This document shows positions 24,629 to 37,413 of a stretch of 64,000 nt of DNA, piece by piece (position 1 is the first letter of the stretch; each line of letters begins with the position of its first letter). The stretch spans positions 94,775 through 158,774 of the forward strand of contig OENT01000220.1 in NCBI GenBank assembly GCA_900239685.1. Direction: 5' to 3'. The DNA is from Rotaria macrura (lineage: Eukaryota > Rotifera > Eurotatoria > Philodinida > Philodinidae). A program made the position numbers and the translations under genes. The notes beneath the pieces are model-generated. The model had not been told where the DNA came from. It ran no database searches and was given only the letters and a program-made list of their open reading frames with translations.

Positions 24629-24839
24629 TTCAGAATCAGTCAAGCTCTGGTAGGAAACTTCGGAGAGGTTGCAGGAAACTCACCAGAAAAATGATCCATT
24701 TCATCTAATATCAATCTAAACAAGAAAAATCCTCCCATCATGCTTTCAGAGTAGGGTCATTACTTTATCTTTACTTTATTTTATAAATGTAAACAAAATC
24801 TTTATATTTGAACAGTATGAATTTTTCTGTTATTGAAAG

Positions 24840-24991
24840 GGAATGAAACTCGTGGAGCTGTAACAACAGGACACGGAAACTACAAGCCATTTATAACATT
24901 CCGCCGTTCGTACTTCGAAGAAATGGTTGCAAATATTTATACGACGTTGCAAAATTATAGAGAACTCTTTTATCAATTTACTGATCCCTAA
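24840..24991 (+). pseudogene. possible orphan terminal exon (unrecognised)
   Basis: After the acceptor-like 'ttattgaaag' a 49-codon open stretch reads NETRGAVTTGHGNYKPFITF and ends YQFTDP then TAA. Its aromatic-rich, low-Leu composition and a downstream AATAAA-like run suggest the last exon of a gene or a relic. No partner exon was found upstream. Family unknown. Confidence 0.25.
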
Positions 24992-27000
24992 TGGACGAAT
25001 AGTGAAATAAACTCTCGCATGACAGATTCGATCGATTTTTAGAGTGGGTCTTCGATTTAAAATTCATTCTTGGTGCCATTAGAAGTTTTAAAATTCGGAT
25101 TCGATGCCTCCTTTTATTCCTATGGAAATTACTTCATAGGATATTCTACAAGACTCTCAATAAGCTAGTCAGATCTAAACTCTCTACTATGATAAGTTTC
25201 CGAGAGCGCTCAGATAAGCCACTTATATCCATCTAACCTTTAGATATCTCTGACACTTTTTTCGTATTTTTCTCAGTTATTTTCTTATTAGAGAGTCAAT
25301 ATATTTCATTTAGACAAGCATTGAAATCTATTTCTGGTGAATTAAGTCATATATTTATTCAACGAGCTGCTCTTTAGAGTTAAATAAATTCATTTGTCTT
25401 TTTTCTTCTCTGATATTCAAGATACACATTCCCATTTATTCAACAAATAAAAATGTACTATTTTCTTTTCTTTAGATAGGATAAAAAGTAAATACTCACA
25501 AGATGAAAATGATTGCATGAAGTATGCCAATCCCCTTATTCGACTGTTGAATTAAGATACCATGAGTGAAGTATTTCTACCATGACGAATCCTTTTTGAT
25601 GAAGATGGACTAATTAACAGGTCGCATTCTAATAGAAGGAATCCTCATATTTATCTTATTTTAAAATTGATATTGTTGAGATTTCAGTATCAAAACTCGT
25701 GAGCAAACAATACTTGTATGTTTGAGAGCGGAAAAGTGATTCTAGTATGAAAGTCAATCAATCAATATTAAATAAAACTAATCATATTGGTCATGTCTCT
25801 GGAGCATTTAATAAATTTGTTAAAAATGAATTACTCTTAGATGTCATTTACCCGTTACCCTCCATAGTGGTTCAGAAGAACGACTGGTAAAATAACTGTA
25901 TGAATAGAGTACTGGTCCAACTAATACGCCAATCATACGGTCATATCAGTCAGGCAAAATCTCGTTTGTGCACGATTATTTGCTTACTCCAAAGAGCATG
26001 GCGAGGAAAAGACTTGAAAAATCCTATTTTCAACGTCTCATAACTACAATACATGACATATCTATCAGTGAGATTATCCTTAAGATGTGCTATGCATTCA
26101 GTGAGCATCGACAAATCAATTATTTTGACTATAATAGTACACTTCTTCTAAGCAAAAACAGAAAATTTCACCCGAAACAATGAACCACGATCAAGTTATC
26201 TTGCTCTATTAATGACGCAAGTTGTAGGGTGTAAGGTATATCTAGATACTGTGCGCACACTGAACATCTCCTAGTCATAGATCCTGATTTTGCCTTCTCG
26301 TGTGCATGTGTCAATCTGCTGGTGCATGCACGATTACACGTAATGTACCATTATGCTTCTCTCGAAAAAAATTGAATGATGGAAAATGAGAAACTAAATG
26401 CACACTCATTCTCATTAAGTGTTTATGCCTGACGATTTTCGAATTTCATAGCCTGGATATGTTGAGGTTTCCCTACTCCCACTGTCTAATAGTGGTCGAG
26501 AACGTAGATCATTATGTTGACTTTAGTCTCTTTATCTAGTCATATCGAGACATAGCCCCTTATTTTTCTTATCGCAAATCAAAGTGCTATTCTCTTCTCT
26601 TTCTTATCTCGACTCTGCTTTCGCATAATCACTGTCAGTTGGTAAGGGTTTTTTCAGGCTGACTAAGACTTATTTCTCCTATTCCCAGTCTTAATTCGAA
26701 GTTTACTTCCTCGTTTTTTCTGTTCACTATGTGAACAATCAAATTACTTTTTCTGATAAAACCCATCAGATTCGGATCTATAAATGTGGGACATGCTGTG
26801 ATCGAGATTACAACTCGTTATCCTTTTTCTGTGATTGTCCTGTTTTGCAACGTGTATAGGCACAGTAGCACTGTAAAAAGCATCTGATATTTTCACATAA
26901 GTACTGAACAAAATCCGAACTCGATGGACTCAACCAAAAGAGTACTCGAAATAAAAATGAGGAAAGTTTATTTTGATGAGTCGACTTGAGATTTTCATCC

Positions 27001-27016
27001 TTTTTTATACAATTAG
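27001..27016 (+). promoter_or_regulatory. putative spliced-leader acceptor before the GH116 gene
   Basis: 'ttttttatacaattag' ends exactly at the base before ATG, as in the gaps before ADAT3 and MIOS. No 5' splice partner is evident close upstream, so trans-splicing or a distant 5' UTR exon are the two options. Confidence 0.45.
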
Positions 27017-30000
27017 ATGATCGATCATTTTCGGATGTCGCTCATTTATTCAAGTCTTCTTACTAGTTTATGTCTACCGGTAATTTATTGCCAAACAGTT
27101 TATCAATTATTGGATTCGACTTCATTCTTAAACGAAGGTGTAGTATCAAATTCTGATACTTATCAGTACCAATATGAATATGCATTCTATACTGAACCAG
27201 AAAATATAACGCGTACGCGGTTTTCATGGGTACAAGAGTACATTCATCCATATTTATATCAAATAGATGCAACGAAATCGCCTCAATGCGATTCAATTCC
27301 GTGGTTGAATGAAACTGATTTGCCTGGAGCTGATTTTTTATCATTGATACCGTCCTCAGCGGATCCATTTCACTGTACGCAACTATGTTGTGGCTATCTT
27401 TCATGCGCCGCATGGTCTTATGCTGCATCAGCACCATCCGATTATAACGATTGTCGAAAGGGACAACCGTGTTGTTATCTGAAGTCCTACACACCAAAAT
27501 CTTTGCCTAATCCTTCAATAATATCGGCCATAATGAATCGAACATTTCCGTACAAGCATCCACCATCAGGGTTACGATCATCTGTACCCATTGGTGGAAT
27601 AACGACAGGTTCAATTGAATTAAGAGCGGACGGTACATTTCATGAATGGACAATTGAAAACCAATCACCAGCTAGTGGAGCAAAATACGGTGTTGTGGAT
27701 GATGCCTTGTTAGCGATTCGAATAAAAAACTTGCGGACAAATGAAAATGATACTCGATTAGTACGAACACATCCGAATCACGGAACCAAAGGAATCGATA
27801 AGATAAAATATTATGGTTCATATCCTGTTAGTAAATTAAAACTCGTTGATGATTCATTGATAGCTAATATGGACCTATATGCATATTCAATATTTAAACT
27901 GGGCGACTTAAATCGTTCGATGACACCAGCCATTATTTTTTCATTAAATATTCAAAATCCGAATGATTTTCCTATCGGCATTGATTTCATGTCTACACTA
28001 CCGCTATCAGCTCAGATCGATCAAGCAAGACAATCGAATCATATCCTACACCAAATGTCATGTGATACCTATGTCGAATGTCTGTCATTTTGTGATCAGG
28101 TAGTATCGTGTGCATCGTGGAATTGGCAAACAGCAGATAATCATTCCACATGTCTGCTCTATAGTGATGTTCCATTCAATGTACATTCAAATGATCATGT
28201 TAGTGGCGTACGTGGACAATGGACATTTAATCAAACTGGTCCGCTAGTATTGGATCGTCCTGGAAGAGAATCTGCAAATGGTCAGTTTTTGTTATGGCCA
28301 TTTTTATCCCCGACACAGACGATGACGGTCACAGTTGATAATAATATTGATCATTTATTACATGGATTTATGACTGACGGTGGCTGGTTTAACCGAACTA
28401 AAATAAACGAATCGGGCGTCAATGGTGCTGTATCTATTTCAGAAATTTTAGAACCAGGTGAAAAAAAGACAATGTCAATTCTATTCGCTTGGTACTTTCC
28501 ACATCATAATTGGCTAGATTTACCGTTGGATAATTATTATTCTTTGTTATTCGATAATGTCACACATGTTGGACAATCGATTGGTATCGACAAAGATGAT
28601 GATCAATTAAAAATCATCCTCAAAGATATATTGATGACGCATAATCTGTATTTTAACTCCAGTCTACCTGACTATCTAACTGATTCATTAATTAATAGTG
28701 TTTCACATATGCGGAGTGCCATGTATTTTTCAAATGGTGATTGGCGACAATGGGAAGCTTACGATTGCAATGATGTTGATAGTGTACACAATGATCATCA
28801 ACGTCATTTACCGTATATGTTGTATTTTCCCGAAACAGAAAAACTCAAAATGTATACATGGGCTAAATATCAGCAAACTGATGGAATGATACAAGAAACA
28901 TTTTCCGTTGGTTGCATGAGTGATACACAACCATATGATACACATGGTGGGCGACGAATGGGAGATGTAACAACAGTATTTATATTAGAAACATTAGAAT
29001 TGTATAAATGGACTAATGATTTAGCATTTTTGAAAGATATGTATCCACATGTCGTAGCCGCTATTGAATGGCAATATGACGTATCAACTGATTTTGGATT
29101 ACCACAATATTTAGAATGTACTTATGATATACCGAATCTAAGTCAATATCCAACAACAACGTTCAATTCATTCATGCATTTAGCAGCGATGCGTGCCTGT
29201 ATGCAATTGGCCAATATAATGAGTGATGCAAGCACTTACAATCTATGTAATGAAACTTATATGATTGCTGTAAGACAAATTGATCAATTATTATGGTATA
29301 ATGATAGTGTTGATACAGGTTATTTCTTGGCTTATATGGGTGGACAAGGGGAAAAGGCTATTTTCACAGATGCCTTGTATGGTCAGGTCTTAGCATATAC
29401 GTACGGTTTGGGTCTCTTACATAATTCATCAAAAATGATTAAACATCTAGAAAGTGAAGTACGACTAGCTGATACACCGTATGGATTACGAATGCTGACA
29501 GGACGTGAACCATTAACAAATTGGCAAGATAATTCAATTTGGATGGGAGCATCACAGGATTGGTCTGTATTGTGTTTATGGCTTGGTATTGATCCACAGG
29601 TTGCATTAGCACAATCCGAAAAAGGTCTCAATCTGATACGGCAAACATTGAATGATCAATGGAATATTCATGGATTATACGCAGGTGATGGTTATGGAGT
29701 CGGAGGAAAACCTTGGATTACATCACATTATGGTTTTCATATGGTTTTATGGCATTTACCATTTGCATTGTCAGGACAATACATTGATATTCCAAATGGT
29801 AGATTGATGTTTGCACCGAAGTTGTCACCACCATTTACGTTGCCCGTTCTTATTCCGAATACGTTTGGATCATTGATTGTAACTCCGCTGAACAACGGAC
29901 AATCATCGTATACGTTGGTATTGATGATTGGAAAATTATCTTTAAATGTTCTCTCTGTTGATGATGTTGTATATCCGAAAAGTGTCAATTTAACAGCTGG

Positions 30001-30025
30001 GCAATCAGTTCAATGGACTGGATAA
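27017..30025 (+). CDS. secreted GH116-family glucosylceramidase-like protein with PAN/apple-like inserts
   Basis: This is a single 1002-codon exon. An N-terminal signal peptide (residues 1-26; M7 is an alternative start) and many N-x-S/T sites indicate secretion. Residues 191-214 ([25 protein letters not shown] region) match the GH116 N-terminal domain. Residues 560-930 form the catalytic (alpha/alpha)6 region: GGRRMGD, FGLPQ..ECTYDI (693-705), FTDALYGQ (783-790), GVGGKPW. GH116 enzymes are retaining beta-glucosidases/glucosylceramidases. D785 fits the acid/base Asp. At the nucleophile site the usual Glu of GL-P-E appears as Gln697, with a one-residue gap before TYD. Two Cys/Trp-rich segments (about 115-155 and 345-400) resemble PAN/apple binding domains. 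Lack of introns beside intron-rich genes suggests retroposition or horizontal transfer. The family call is firm; activity is doubtful. Confidence 0.85.
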   Translation: MIDHFRMSLIYSSLLTSLCLPVIYCQTVYQLLDSTSFLNEGVVSNSDTYQYQYEYAFYTEPENITRTRFSWVQEYIHPYLYQIDATKSPQCDSIPWLNETDLPGADFLSLIPSSADPFHCTQLCCGYLSCAAWSYAASAPSDYNDCRKGQPCCYLKSYTPKSLPNPSIISAIMNRTFPYKHPPSGLRSSVPIGGITTGSIELRADGTFHEWTIENQSPASGAKYGVVDDALLAIRIKNLRTNENDTRLVRTHPNHGTKGIDKIKYYGSYPVSKLKLVDDSLIANMDLYAYSIFKLGDLNRSMTPAIIFSLNIQNPNDFPIGIDFMSTLPLSAQIDQARQSNHILHQMSCDTYVECLSFCDQVVSCASWNWQTADNHSTCLLYSDVPFNVHSNDHVSGVRGQWTFNQTGPLVLDRPGRESANGQFLLWPFLSPTQTMTVTVDNNIDHLLHGFMTDGGWFNRTKINESGVNGAVSISEILEPGEKKTMSILFAWYFPHHNWLDLPLDNYYSLLFDNVTHVGQSIGIDKDDDQLKIILKDILMTHNLYFNSSLPDYLTDSLINSVSHMRSAMYFSNGDWRQWEAYDCNDVDSVHNDHQRHLPYMLYFPETEKLKMYTWAKYQQTDGMIQETFSVGCMSDTQPYDTHGGRRMGDVTTVFILETLELYKWTNDLAFLKDMYPHVVAAIEWQYDVSTDFGLPQYLECTYDIPNLSQYPTTTFNSFMHLAAMRACMQLANIMSDASTYNLCNETYMIAVRQIDQLLWYNDSVDTGYFLAYMGGQGEKAIFTDALYGQVLAYTYGLGLLHNSSKMIKHLESEVRLADTPYGLRMLTGREPLTNWQDNSIWMGASQDWSVLCLWLGIDPQVALAQSEKGLNLIRQTLNDQWNIHGLYAGDGYGVGGKPWITSHYGFHMVLWHLPFALSGQYIDIPNGRLMFAPKLSPPFTLPVLIPNTFGSLIVTPLNNGQSSYTLVLMIGKLSLNVLSVDDVVYPKSVNLTAGQSVQWTG

Positions 30026-30194
30026 TAATGAACAGTCGAGATATCGTACAATGTTCATCCAATATAGAGTTGAAGGTGCTATCAAAGCATTCATTTCATT
30101 GTTATTTATTTTCTTGATTCATATTTCGATTGCTTTTTATAATAATCGATTCGCTCTATCTAATGATTCATATCTTGATCTAATTTTGGACTTC

Positions 30195-30200
30195 AATAAA
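30195..30200 (+). terminator. polyadenylation signal of the GH116 gene
   Basis: AATAAA lies 170 nt after the stop. The open frame between (30051-30260, one hydrophobic segment) overlaps this signal and is most likely 3' UTR. Confidence 0.4.
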
Positions 30201-31383
30201 AGTTTTTGTTGGCAAGCAATAGAACTAACAGTGACTTATCAGGATGAAACATATCGATAATGTCCAAACTAGAAATGCACAAGTGAGACTAACAATGAAA
30301 CTGGCAAATGCATGATAAACGTACAATCAAGTTTGTATGTTAACAACTCTGAATTCAATAATTAGAGAACCATCTGAACAAAAATGATAACCAGTTATCA
30401 CTGTAGATTACTCTGTAGTAATTGCCGATTAAACCCTCCCATAACTTCTAAGCAGCCCTTTAGCTTTCAGAAGCACGTCATGTGAAAGTTCTTTTTTTAA
30501 GATGTAACAAATGATCGTGCGTGTGTGAGCTATTGGGGGTCGCGTGCGAACATGAGATAAGTTTTTGGGTATGTTTGTTTTTTTGAAAACATCCACTTCG
30601 ATCGATACCTTTCAGTAGGCTAAAATTCATCATATTAAAAATGAATATTCAATGTCATGTTTTTCAAATCGTGTCTATGACGCGATGCTCATAAGTATTC
30701 TCGCAGAGCACGAATATCTGTACTCAGACATTAAACTAGAAACATTCAACAATTTTATTTCTTTCGGAGAAAAAACATTTTCATATTAAAACTAAGCGAA
30801 AATATGACTTCCATTCAACCATTGAAAAGGGTTTTCTTCGTGTTAAAAAATGTAAAGTAATGTTGTTCAACGATGAAGTTACAGAAACCTTGTCAGAGAT
30901 GCTCAATTAATGGCCCATTATCTTTCTCGCATTCATCCGGGAAAAGCAGAGCTCGAGTCGAATTTTGTAGTTGAAAAAAATCTCTGTTTAACTTTTGAAA
31001 AATCGAATTTTTAAGATTTTCCTGCATAAACAACCTTAGTAGAAGATCATTTCTAATGTTAAATCTAAAAGTATGATGCGTTTGGAAATGCTGTGATCAG
31101 TCAGTTAGAGGCATTTGGATCGACATAGCAATGGCACTTGATAATGATTTTGTAGTATTTGTTGGTATTCTAGAATGCCGAGAATATTAATAGGCAGAAA
31201 TATATCGTAGCGGGTCTTCAGGTTTATAGAAATGAAAAACTGAGAGAAAAGCACAGTGTTGAAACTTTGAAGACTGAAAGAAATTCATCCATTCCATGAA
31301 GTAAGATTCGAACAGATGTTTAATCTACAAATAAAGTTAAGTTATTCTTCACTGAGCAGAATTGAGATTGTGCGCACGGGAAA

Positions 31384-31536
31384 ACGGCATACTCCATTTT
31401 CGCCGACCACGGTTTTCGTCGATTCCAACTTCACCGAATGAATTTTTCTTTGTTTCCATTAGAAAGAAAGAAAAATTCTTCTGGCGAAGTTGGAATCAGC
31501 GAAAACCGACGTCAGCAAAAATGTACTAAATCCGTG
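31384..31536. repeat. palindromic miniature element (about 150 bp)
   Basis: The two halves are inverted copies: GGTTTTCGTCGATTCCAACT on the left pairs with AGTTGGAATCAGCGAAAACC on the right, and the A/T-rich centre (TTTTTCTTTGTTTCC / GAAAGAAAGAAAAATTC) pairs across a loop of a few bases. The outer ends are weaker (CGGCATACTCCATTTTCGC versus the complement of GCAAAAATGTACTAAATCCG). No target duplication was identified. Confidence 0.65.
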
Positions 31537-32580
31537 AAAACAGTATTATTTGAAAATTAATCAAGAGTAAGAACATATTTTTAAGCTAAAAGAAATTTAC
31601 CAGAGACTGAGAAGACAGAATTAATCCGAGTAGAGATTATATGAAAAAACAAAATTCATCGTTTTCCTTTCCATAATGGTGAATACAGAGTAATTTAGTG
31701 AAAAATCAAGCACGGTTCTTAAGTTTTCTTCAAATTGTCGAACGCCGAGAAATACTCGGTTTTTATTAAAAATAATTTTTAGAGATAAAATTGATATGCT
31801 CAACAGCGACGAGAATAGTAAAGAATCAACTTTGATCAGACCAGATGCTAGAAATCAGTTATTTTAAACAGAAAATCATACATTTTATTGTCTCGAAAAT
31901 CGGTTTCTTTATTTAGGAATATATTGTTAGACAAAATAGAGAACGATAGATGTTATGATATATCCCATCTATAAATGTACGTGTAATTGTTTGTTCTTTC
32001 TTCTTCTTTGATGTTAAATACACGTACACTAGTCGATGATCTTGACTTCGTTCTTTCCAAATTCTTGTTTTTCTTGATTATCAGATAAGATTCTTTTTGA
32101 TCATAATATTAAGACTCGAATCCTATGTCATCAAAGAATACTAATTGTTTTAAAGACGGAAAAATATAAAACTTTATTGACTATTATTTTATCCATGAAA
32201 TGTTATTTTTTATCACAAACCTTGAGCATATTTTTGATCAATTTTAATTGAACTCATTGATTATTTTACTCTAAGTTGCCCTTGACCGATAGTAGATTGA
32301 TCTTGGTAGAAAAACATCTTCCTAAAGGCTAGGCGAAACTTAGATTGTTCTACGACAGACACATATATATCAATATGAATTTATGTGTCAGTGGTGTTTT
32401 TTCAGTTTAAGAAATGAACAAAATTTTTGTTCTACTAGAACGAACCTATTTCTTCATTGAAGTAAATGTAGCAAATAGCAAAAGCGAACATTTTTCTTGG
32501 GCAATGTTTCGATTGATCAATAAAATAGATGATCGTTAAAAAGTATATTAATCATCAGTATACAGATTAATCGATCAGTA

Positions 32581-32880
32581 ATGAAATCTTCAGCACGCTC
32601 CCCACAGACAAGAAGCGCACCCTCGAAGTCAGTACGAACTGATTTCAATGGATTCGGAATTCATGAGGAACTCATTGGAAATCCATATGATCTTAAACGA
32701 AATGCTTTTCTAGTTACCTATATGCGGCAATGTGCCATATGTAAAAAACTGTGCGGCTACACTAATCAAGAAATATTGGACGTGACTGATAGCTGCTCTA
32801 CTCGTAGTTTCTCGCTGTCGAATTGGATTCCCATGGGTTCTCATCGATTCTTCACAGATTTCCCATCAATTTCCCATTAA
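32581..32880 (+). CDS. hypothetical 99-residue open frame enclosed by an inverted repeat
   Basis: The frame begins MKSSARSPQTRSAPSKS, contains a CAICKKLC cysteine cluster and ends FTDFPSISH. It lies almost exactly between the two arms of a 37-bp inverted repeat. The Ser/Arg-rich start followed by CxxCxxxC could be a small zinc-binding protein, but no family is recognised and no further exon could be attached. It may be chance. Confidence 0.2.
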   Translation: MKSSARSPQTRSAPSKSVRTDFNGFGIHEELIGNPYDLKRNAFLVTYMRQCAICKKLCGYTNQEILDVTDSCSTRSFSLSNWIPMGSHRFFTDFPSISH

Positions 32881-32927
32881 ATCACCCAGCACTGACTTCG
32901 AGGGTGTGCTTCTATTCTGTCAGGAGC
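32597..32927. repeat. 37-bp inverted repeat with 257-bp spacer
   Basis: The arms are 32597-32633 and 32891-32927. The core ACTGACTTCGAGGGTG is identical in the two, and the rest of the arm has about five mismatches. The spacer holds the 99-codon open frame. No target duplication is evident. Possible origins are a small fold-back element or an inverted partial duplication. Confidence 0.6.
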
Positions 32928-35078
32928 AGATTGAAAATTTCATTACTAATCATTGCATCTATTGTATTGATCAAATGTTTTGTTGCGAAGAGTCCATATT
33001 CTTAAAGAGTTCTCTAGAGAACAATAAACAAAGCAATCCTATATTAAAAGATTATACATTCTTAACCTGTTTCAAAGAAGAACGGAGATGAAGTCGTTCT
33101 CATAGTTCCGTGACTAGTTCATCGGGTTTTCTATTTAAGTAATGAATGCTTTTGGCTCAAGAAGAAAACATTTCATAACATTATAGTAACAAAAAACGCG
33201 TTCCTTCAGAGACAGATTGTGTTTTTGCCGATCATGAACAGGTTACATATGTTATAGGATGCGTCATTCATGGATAAAAACATCGTCCCACAACCTGATT
33301 AGCATTCTCTCTTCAGTTTTTTTGTAAGAAAATGTTTTTGCAACACGATCTAAAAGGAGTGAAGTCTTTAGGGTCGAAGTTTTTGGATGCACCCTCAGCG
33401 TCCCCCCCCCCGTCAGCACCGCACAAAGACCGTTGCAGCAGACATGCTCCTATCGCATCACAAACATTTCAATTAATTATTTAATTGCTCATCAGAGACA
33501 TTAAGAGATGTCTTCAAGATACTACCTGATATATCATTTGTAACTATTAAATGTGATTCGAATGAATATTTAGTAAAACAGTATTGAGGTTCTATACTGT
33601 CAGATAAGCAACGATAAAGAAATATGCCCCAATATACATAAAAAAAACAGTTTTTAAAGAATTGTCAATGACAATTATATCATGTTTCACATTTTAATTC
33701 CGTAGGGATTGCGTTAACAGCTTTTCAGTAGTTATTCTATTTTAAACATAAATTATTTGTCTTCATCGAAGAATGCTGGTGAATCTTCAATACTACTCTT
33801 TACATTCTAAGATAAAGGAGTGAATATTACCTGCCTTTACATTTTTTAAAAGTGAAACGTACAGAATAGAAGATCATACATAATTCATTCACATTTTTTC
33901 ATTTCTCTTGATCACTAAGTATTCCATGTCCACCGCATTTTCTTTTGCATCTTTCATTGTTTTGATGATCGTTAAAAATAAAATGACGAGTAAAAGAAAA
34001 TCACAAAGTAAATTGAAGACACGATACTTACATCCTGCAGAAACAATCACTCTATTACTTATAGTTGATAGGATACTTAATCGTACTGCCTTGTTTTTCA
34101 AGAAAAGACACGTGATGGTAAGGCTATTTTTCGACCCAGTTATTGTCTGTACAAATAATTACATGGCTGGGATTAGGATAAAATGTAGAACAAAATGATG
34201 TATATTTTTTTAGATAGTTTTCTTTGAAAGCCAACAGTGAACAATTGAAATTGTATTTCATTATCCTAGTTATGTTCAATTTTTGATTACTTTCCACAAT
34301 TTTTCTACAAGTTTCAAGTTGATATTCATATAGAACATGAAAAACCATACAAACCTTTTATAAGTTGCGTATTGGATGGACCTTCGGTTAAACTAAATAG
34401 ACATTTCGAATACTACATGCATATTTTCGTTGTTTTTTTAAGTTTTTCACCCATAAACGTAACCAACAGCTCTTTTAACCTTTTAATGGAACAAAACCGA
34501 TAGAACTACCATTTCTGCACCTATGTGTTGTATTTTCTTCTTTTCTAAACTTATTTCGTTGATTACAAGGCAGTGATCTGTGAAGCAAGGTTAAAAAATT
34601 GCCGTTGCGTCAGGATTTACTACATTTTTATTTGGAAAACATTTTTATGGCGGGCGAACCTCATATTCGTGGTCAGCATATTGAATGAAATATTTCTAGA
34701 TCAAACTCCGGTAAAAAACAAGAAATAATATTTCTTTCCTGGGGTGTCCACAAGGCAATTATTGTACAAAAAAGAAGTTTTTTTTCCCATAAAAAAGTAC
34801 ACTGATTTGTTCAAAATTTAATATTGGCTCCAGCCATGTGATTATTTTCACAGAAAATAGCTCGATCGAAAAACGGCCTTCCCACCACTTGTCTTTTCTC
34901 GGAAAAAGGCAGTGTGACTTAGTATGTTTTCGATAGATCTATTAATATCGAATCTTTTCTTAAAAGCCTTGATAATTATATTGAGATAGAGGAGAATTTG
35001 AGGCATCAATGCATGACAAAAGCTCAAACATCAATCTTTTCGAAAAAATCGACTTTTCTGAGGGAGAGGCCCCGTAAA

Positions 35079-35136
35079 GTTAAGTAAAATTTTTACTTCA
35101 CTGAGCTTGATTTGAAGTGACTAGATTTCACTTAAC
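35079..35136. repeat. short hairpin
   Basis: GTTAAGTAAAATTTTTACTTCA (35079-35100) is paired with the complement of 35113-35136 across a 12-nt loop, with a few mismatches. It may be the core of a degraded miniature element. Confidence 0.4.
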
Positions 35137-36159
35137 CTCAACTTGGGTCATTTTCGACTTGATTTTTCCAGCTCTGTGTCACTTTTAGTGCTGATGTTTT
35201 TCAGAAATATTGAAATCATTTTTTTGTAAATAATCTACGGTACGCCTTTCAAAGTGCAATGACCATCCAATTGACAAATTATACAAGGACATCTAAATAG
35301 TTATTTGAACTTGAAACATCTGTTCACATCAGTACTTTTTATAGAATTCTGCGTTAGATTTTTCTTCTATTTATGTTTGTGGCATCATAAAATGAATCAT
35401 CATAACTAGATTAGCCATAATAGTTAGATTCATGCAAAAGTCAATAGCGTTACATTTCTCGAGCTATTTTCTTTTATTTATTCAATCAATTTCCATGTAA
35501 AAAGACTGCCAACTATGTTACATTATGATTTCAGAGACGACAACATAAAAGTAACTAATTAATATTTATGCGAAAATCTATCGAAATGGAGTAGATTTCG
35601 TTGAATACGAACTATTGTGAGTGACTCGATGAAAGACTTGCGGAAAAAACATCCATTCTCGAAATTTACTATTGTGATAGCAACTCCTGGCAGTTCACCA
35701 ATTTCAAATCTCATACATGCTTCTCTGTCAGTTCCTTGATGGTCGACTCAAGTGATTCCGCAGTATATACATGTCAAACTTGAAACTTGAATTCAATTAT
35801 TGAAAACTCCTTTCAACTATTCAAAGACTGAATTCAAGTTTGGCGACTTTTACTACTCATCAGTTAGCGAGCTATAGAGCACTAATGTCATTCATTCGTC
35901 GCTATCAGACACTGATATCAAATATTGATAAGCAGACGACGTTCACCATAGTAGATTGACGAGGGACTCAATCAGAGAAAGGTTTTTCTGTTCACTGTCA
36001 CATCCTTATTTGCACATCGATTCTCGCCGATAAGATTTTTCTCTGCTAAATTTTCTGTTTTAATTCGAAAGTCTTAATTCGAAGCTAGCTCAAAAATTGT
36101 TAGTATCAAGAAACAAGGTCTACCTCACATGTAGTATTTCAGAGGTACTATTGCATCGA

Positions 36160-36700
36160 TGGGTGTTTTTTCCTGGAATTTGTTCTTCCACGTGAGATCT
36201 ATTTGTGGACGTCGGATGAACTCGTAGTTTTCAAAGAACTAGCAGCGAATGTTTCTTGATAATGATAAGACATTTTGGAAAGAAGATGTTGTGTTCGATA
36301 CAATTAGTGATAGTGAATAGTGCATTTTTAGTCCCTATGTCGATTTATCCGATGAGCCGTATGCGCATCATTTGACGAACCTCAAGAAATATTGAAGATG
36401 AGACAGTTTGGACAACATAAACATTTCGATCCCTTCATAGTGAAAGAGGAAACATTCGATAAATCTTTCTATGTACAGTTCATTTGATATTGTTTAACCG
36501 AATGAGAGCGACATTAGAAAAGATGATTATGCTTTTATATATGACATCGATCAATCTGAACATATTTCCTCGGCATGTTCTTTGGAAATGTTCTCGATCA
36601 AATGACAGCGAAATAGTTCGACCGATGAGTTACTCATTCTTATCTAGTTTTCATCGTCATCGGCTTGGCCGTTCTTGTCCTCTATACTGATCGCCGGTCT
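36160..36700 (+). pseudogene. possible decayed coding region (unrecognised)
   Basis: Protein-like stretches occur in alternating plus-strand frames interrupted by stops, for example KTFWKEDVVFDTISDSE near 36270, SPYVDLSDEPYAHHLTNLKK near 36335 and DYAFIYDIDQSEHISSACSL near 36530. The abrupt frame changes and stops suggest a relic of a gene. No family is recognised, and the impression of coding character is subjective. Confidence 0.2.
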
Positions 36701-37413
36701 ACAATATTACGGAATCTAAACTAAATTGTCTCTTAATGTTTTCAATTATCTCAGAAATAAACACCGTGATACAGTTAAATATCGATGCTCATCGATTGAG
36801 TCAACATGTGTTCAATACATCCACATAGAGACTAGTTTTCATCAAGTAATCAAAACTATCAGAAATAGCTTGAATTTGAAGGTCAAGACAGACGCTATAC
36901 ACAACTTCACAGAAGAGATTTTTATGCTTTGCCAAAAATAAAGTAATCAATATTCATCACAATAGTATATAATGGCTAGATTGTTATTTAATGTCAAGGT
37001 GAAACGACTAAAATGATTAAAGAAATTTTTCGATTCGAGTCTCAATACAGCAACCGTTTAATACCATGCGTTTGTGTATTTCCGATACGCAATTAGTTGA
37101 TCTACATCTGCAGCATAAGGAGGCAGAAATTTTCCGACTTTTTATCAGCGGTTTTGAAATAAATGAAAGTTGTGATGGATGCGTTGCTTCTATTTCGCAT
37201 TCCAAAGTGAGGAAAAAGAAAAGCCTTTAAAGACATCAAAATATGTCGATTGAGTAAAGCTTGTAGAGCAATGTCGGAACGATTAAATGAGGTCCCGTAA
37301 ACAGGAAGTCTGGCAATGTATCATCCCGAAGGATTCGACGATCAGTTGTAACACAATCAAGTTAGCTCGATTAATAGCATTAATGTTTGAAGTTTGTTTC
37401 CTCTTTTATAGTA

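Larger units (their letters stand above)
23919..27000. other. gene-poor stretch between MIOS and the GH116 gene
   Basis: No gene is recognised. Two coding-like pieces on the plus strand are listed separately (24512-24628 and 24840-24991). The rest is AT-rich with no clear inverted or tandem repeat. Confidence 0.45.
30261..37411. other. gene-poor stretch with small palindromes
   Basis: I recognise no intact gene in these 7 kb. It contains two or three inverted repeats (31384-31536, 32597-32927, 35079-35136), an 11-nt poly-C run at about 33402-33412 and a possible decayed coding region at about 36160-36700. The remainder is AT-rich with short open frames only. Confidence 0.45.

Noticed and set aside
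27063-27497. 144-codon minus-strand open frame
   Set aside because: It lies wholly antisense to the GH116 coding region, whose codon structure and family motifs explain it.
30051-30260. 69-codon frame with a hydrophobic segment after GH116
   Set aside because: It begins 25 nt after the GH116 stop and overlaps its AATAAA signal; most likely 3' UTR.
31290-31330. TTCGAATC box resembling a tRNA T-loop
   Set aside because: No acceptor stem, D arm or anticodon arm can be formed around it. No tRNA was found elsewhere by eye.
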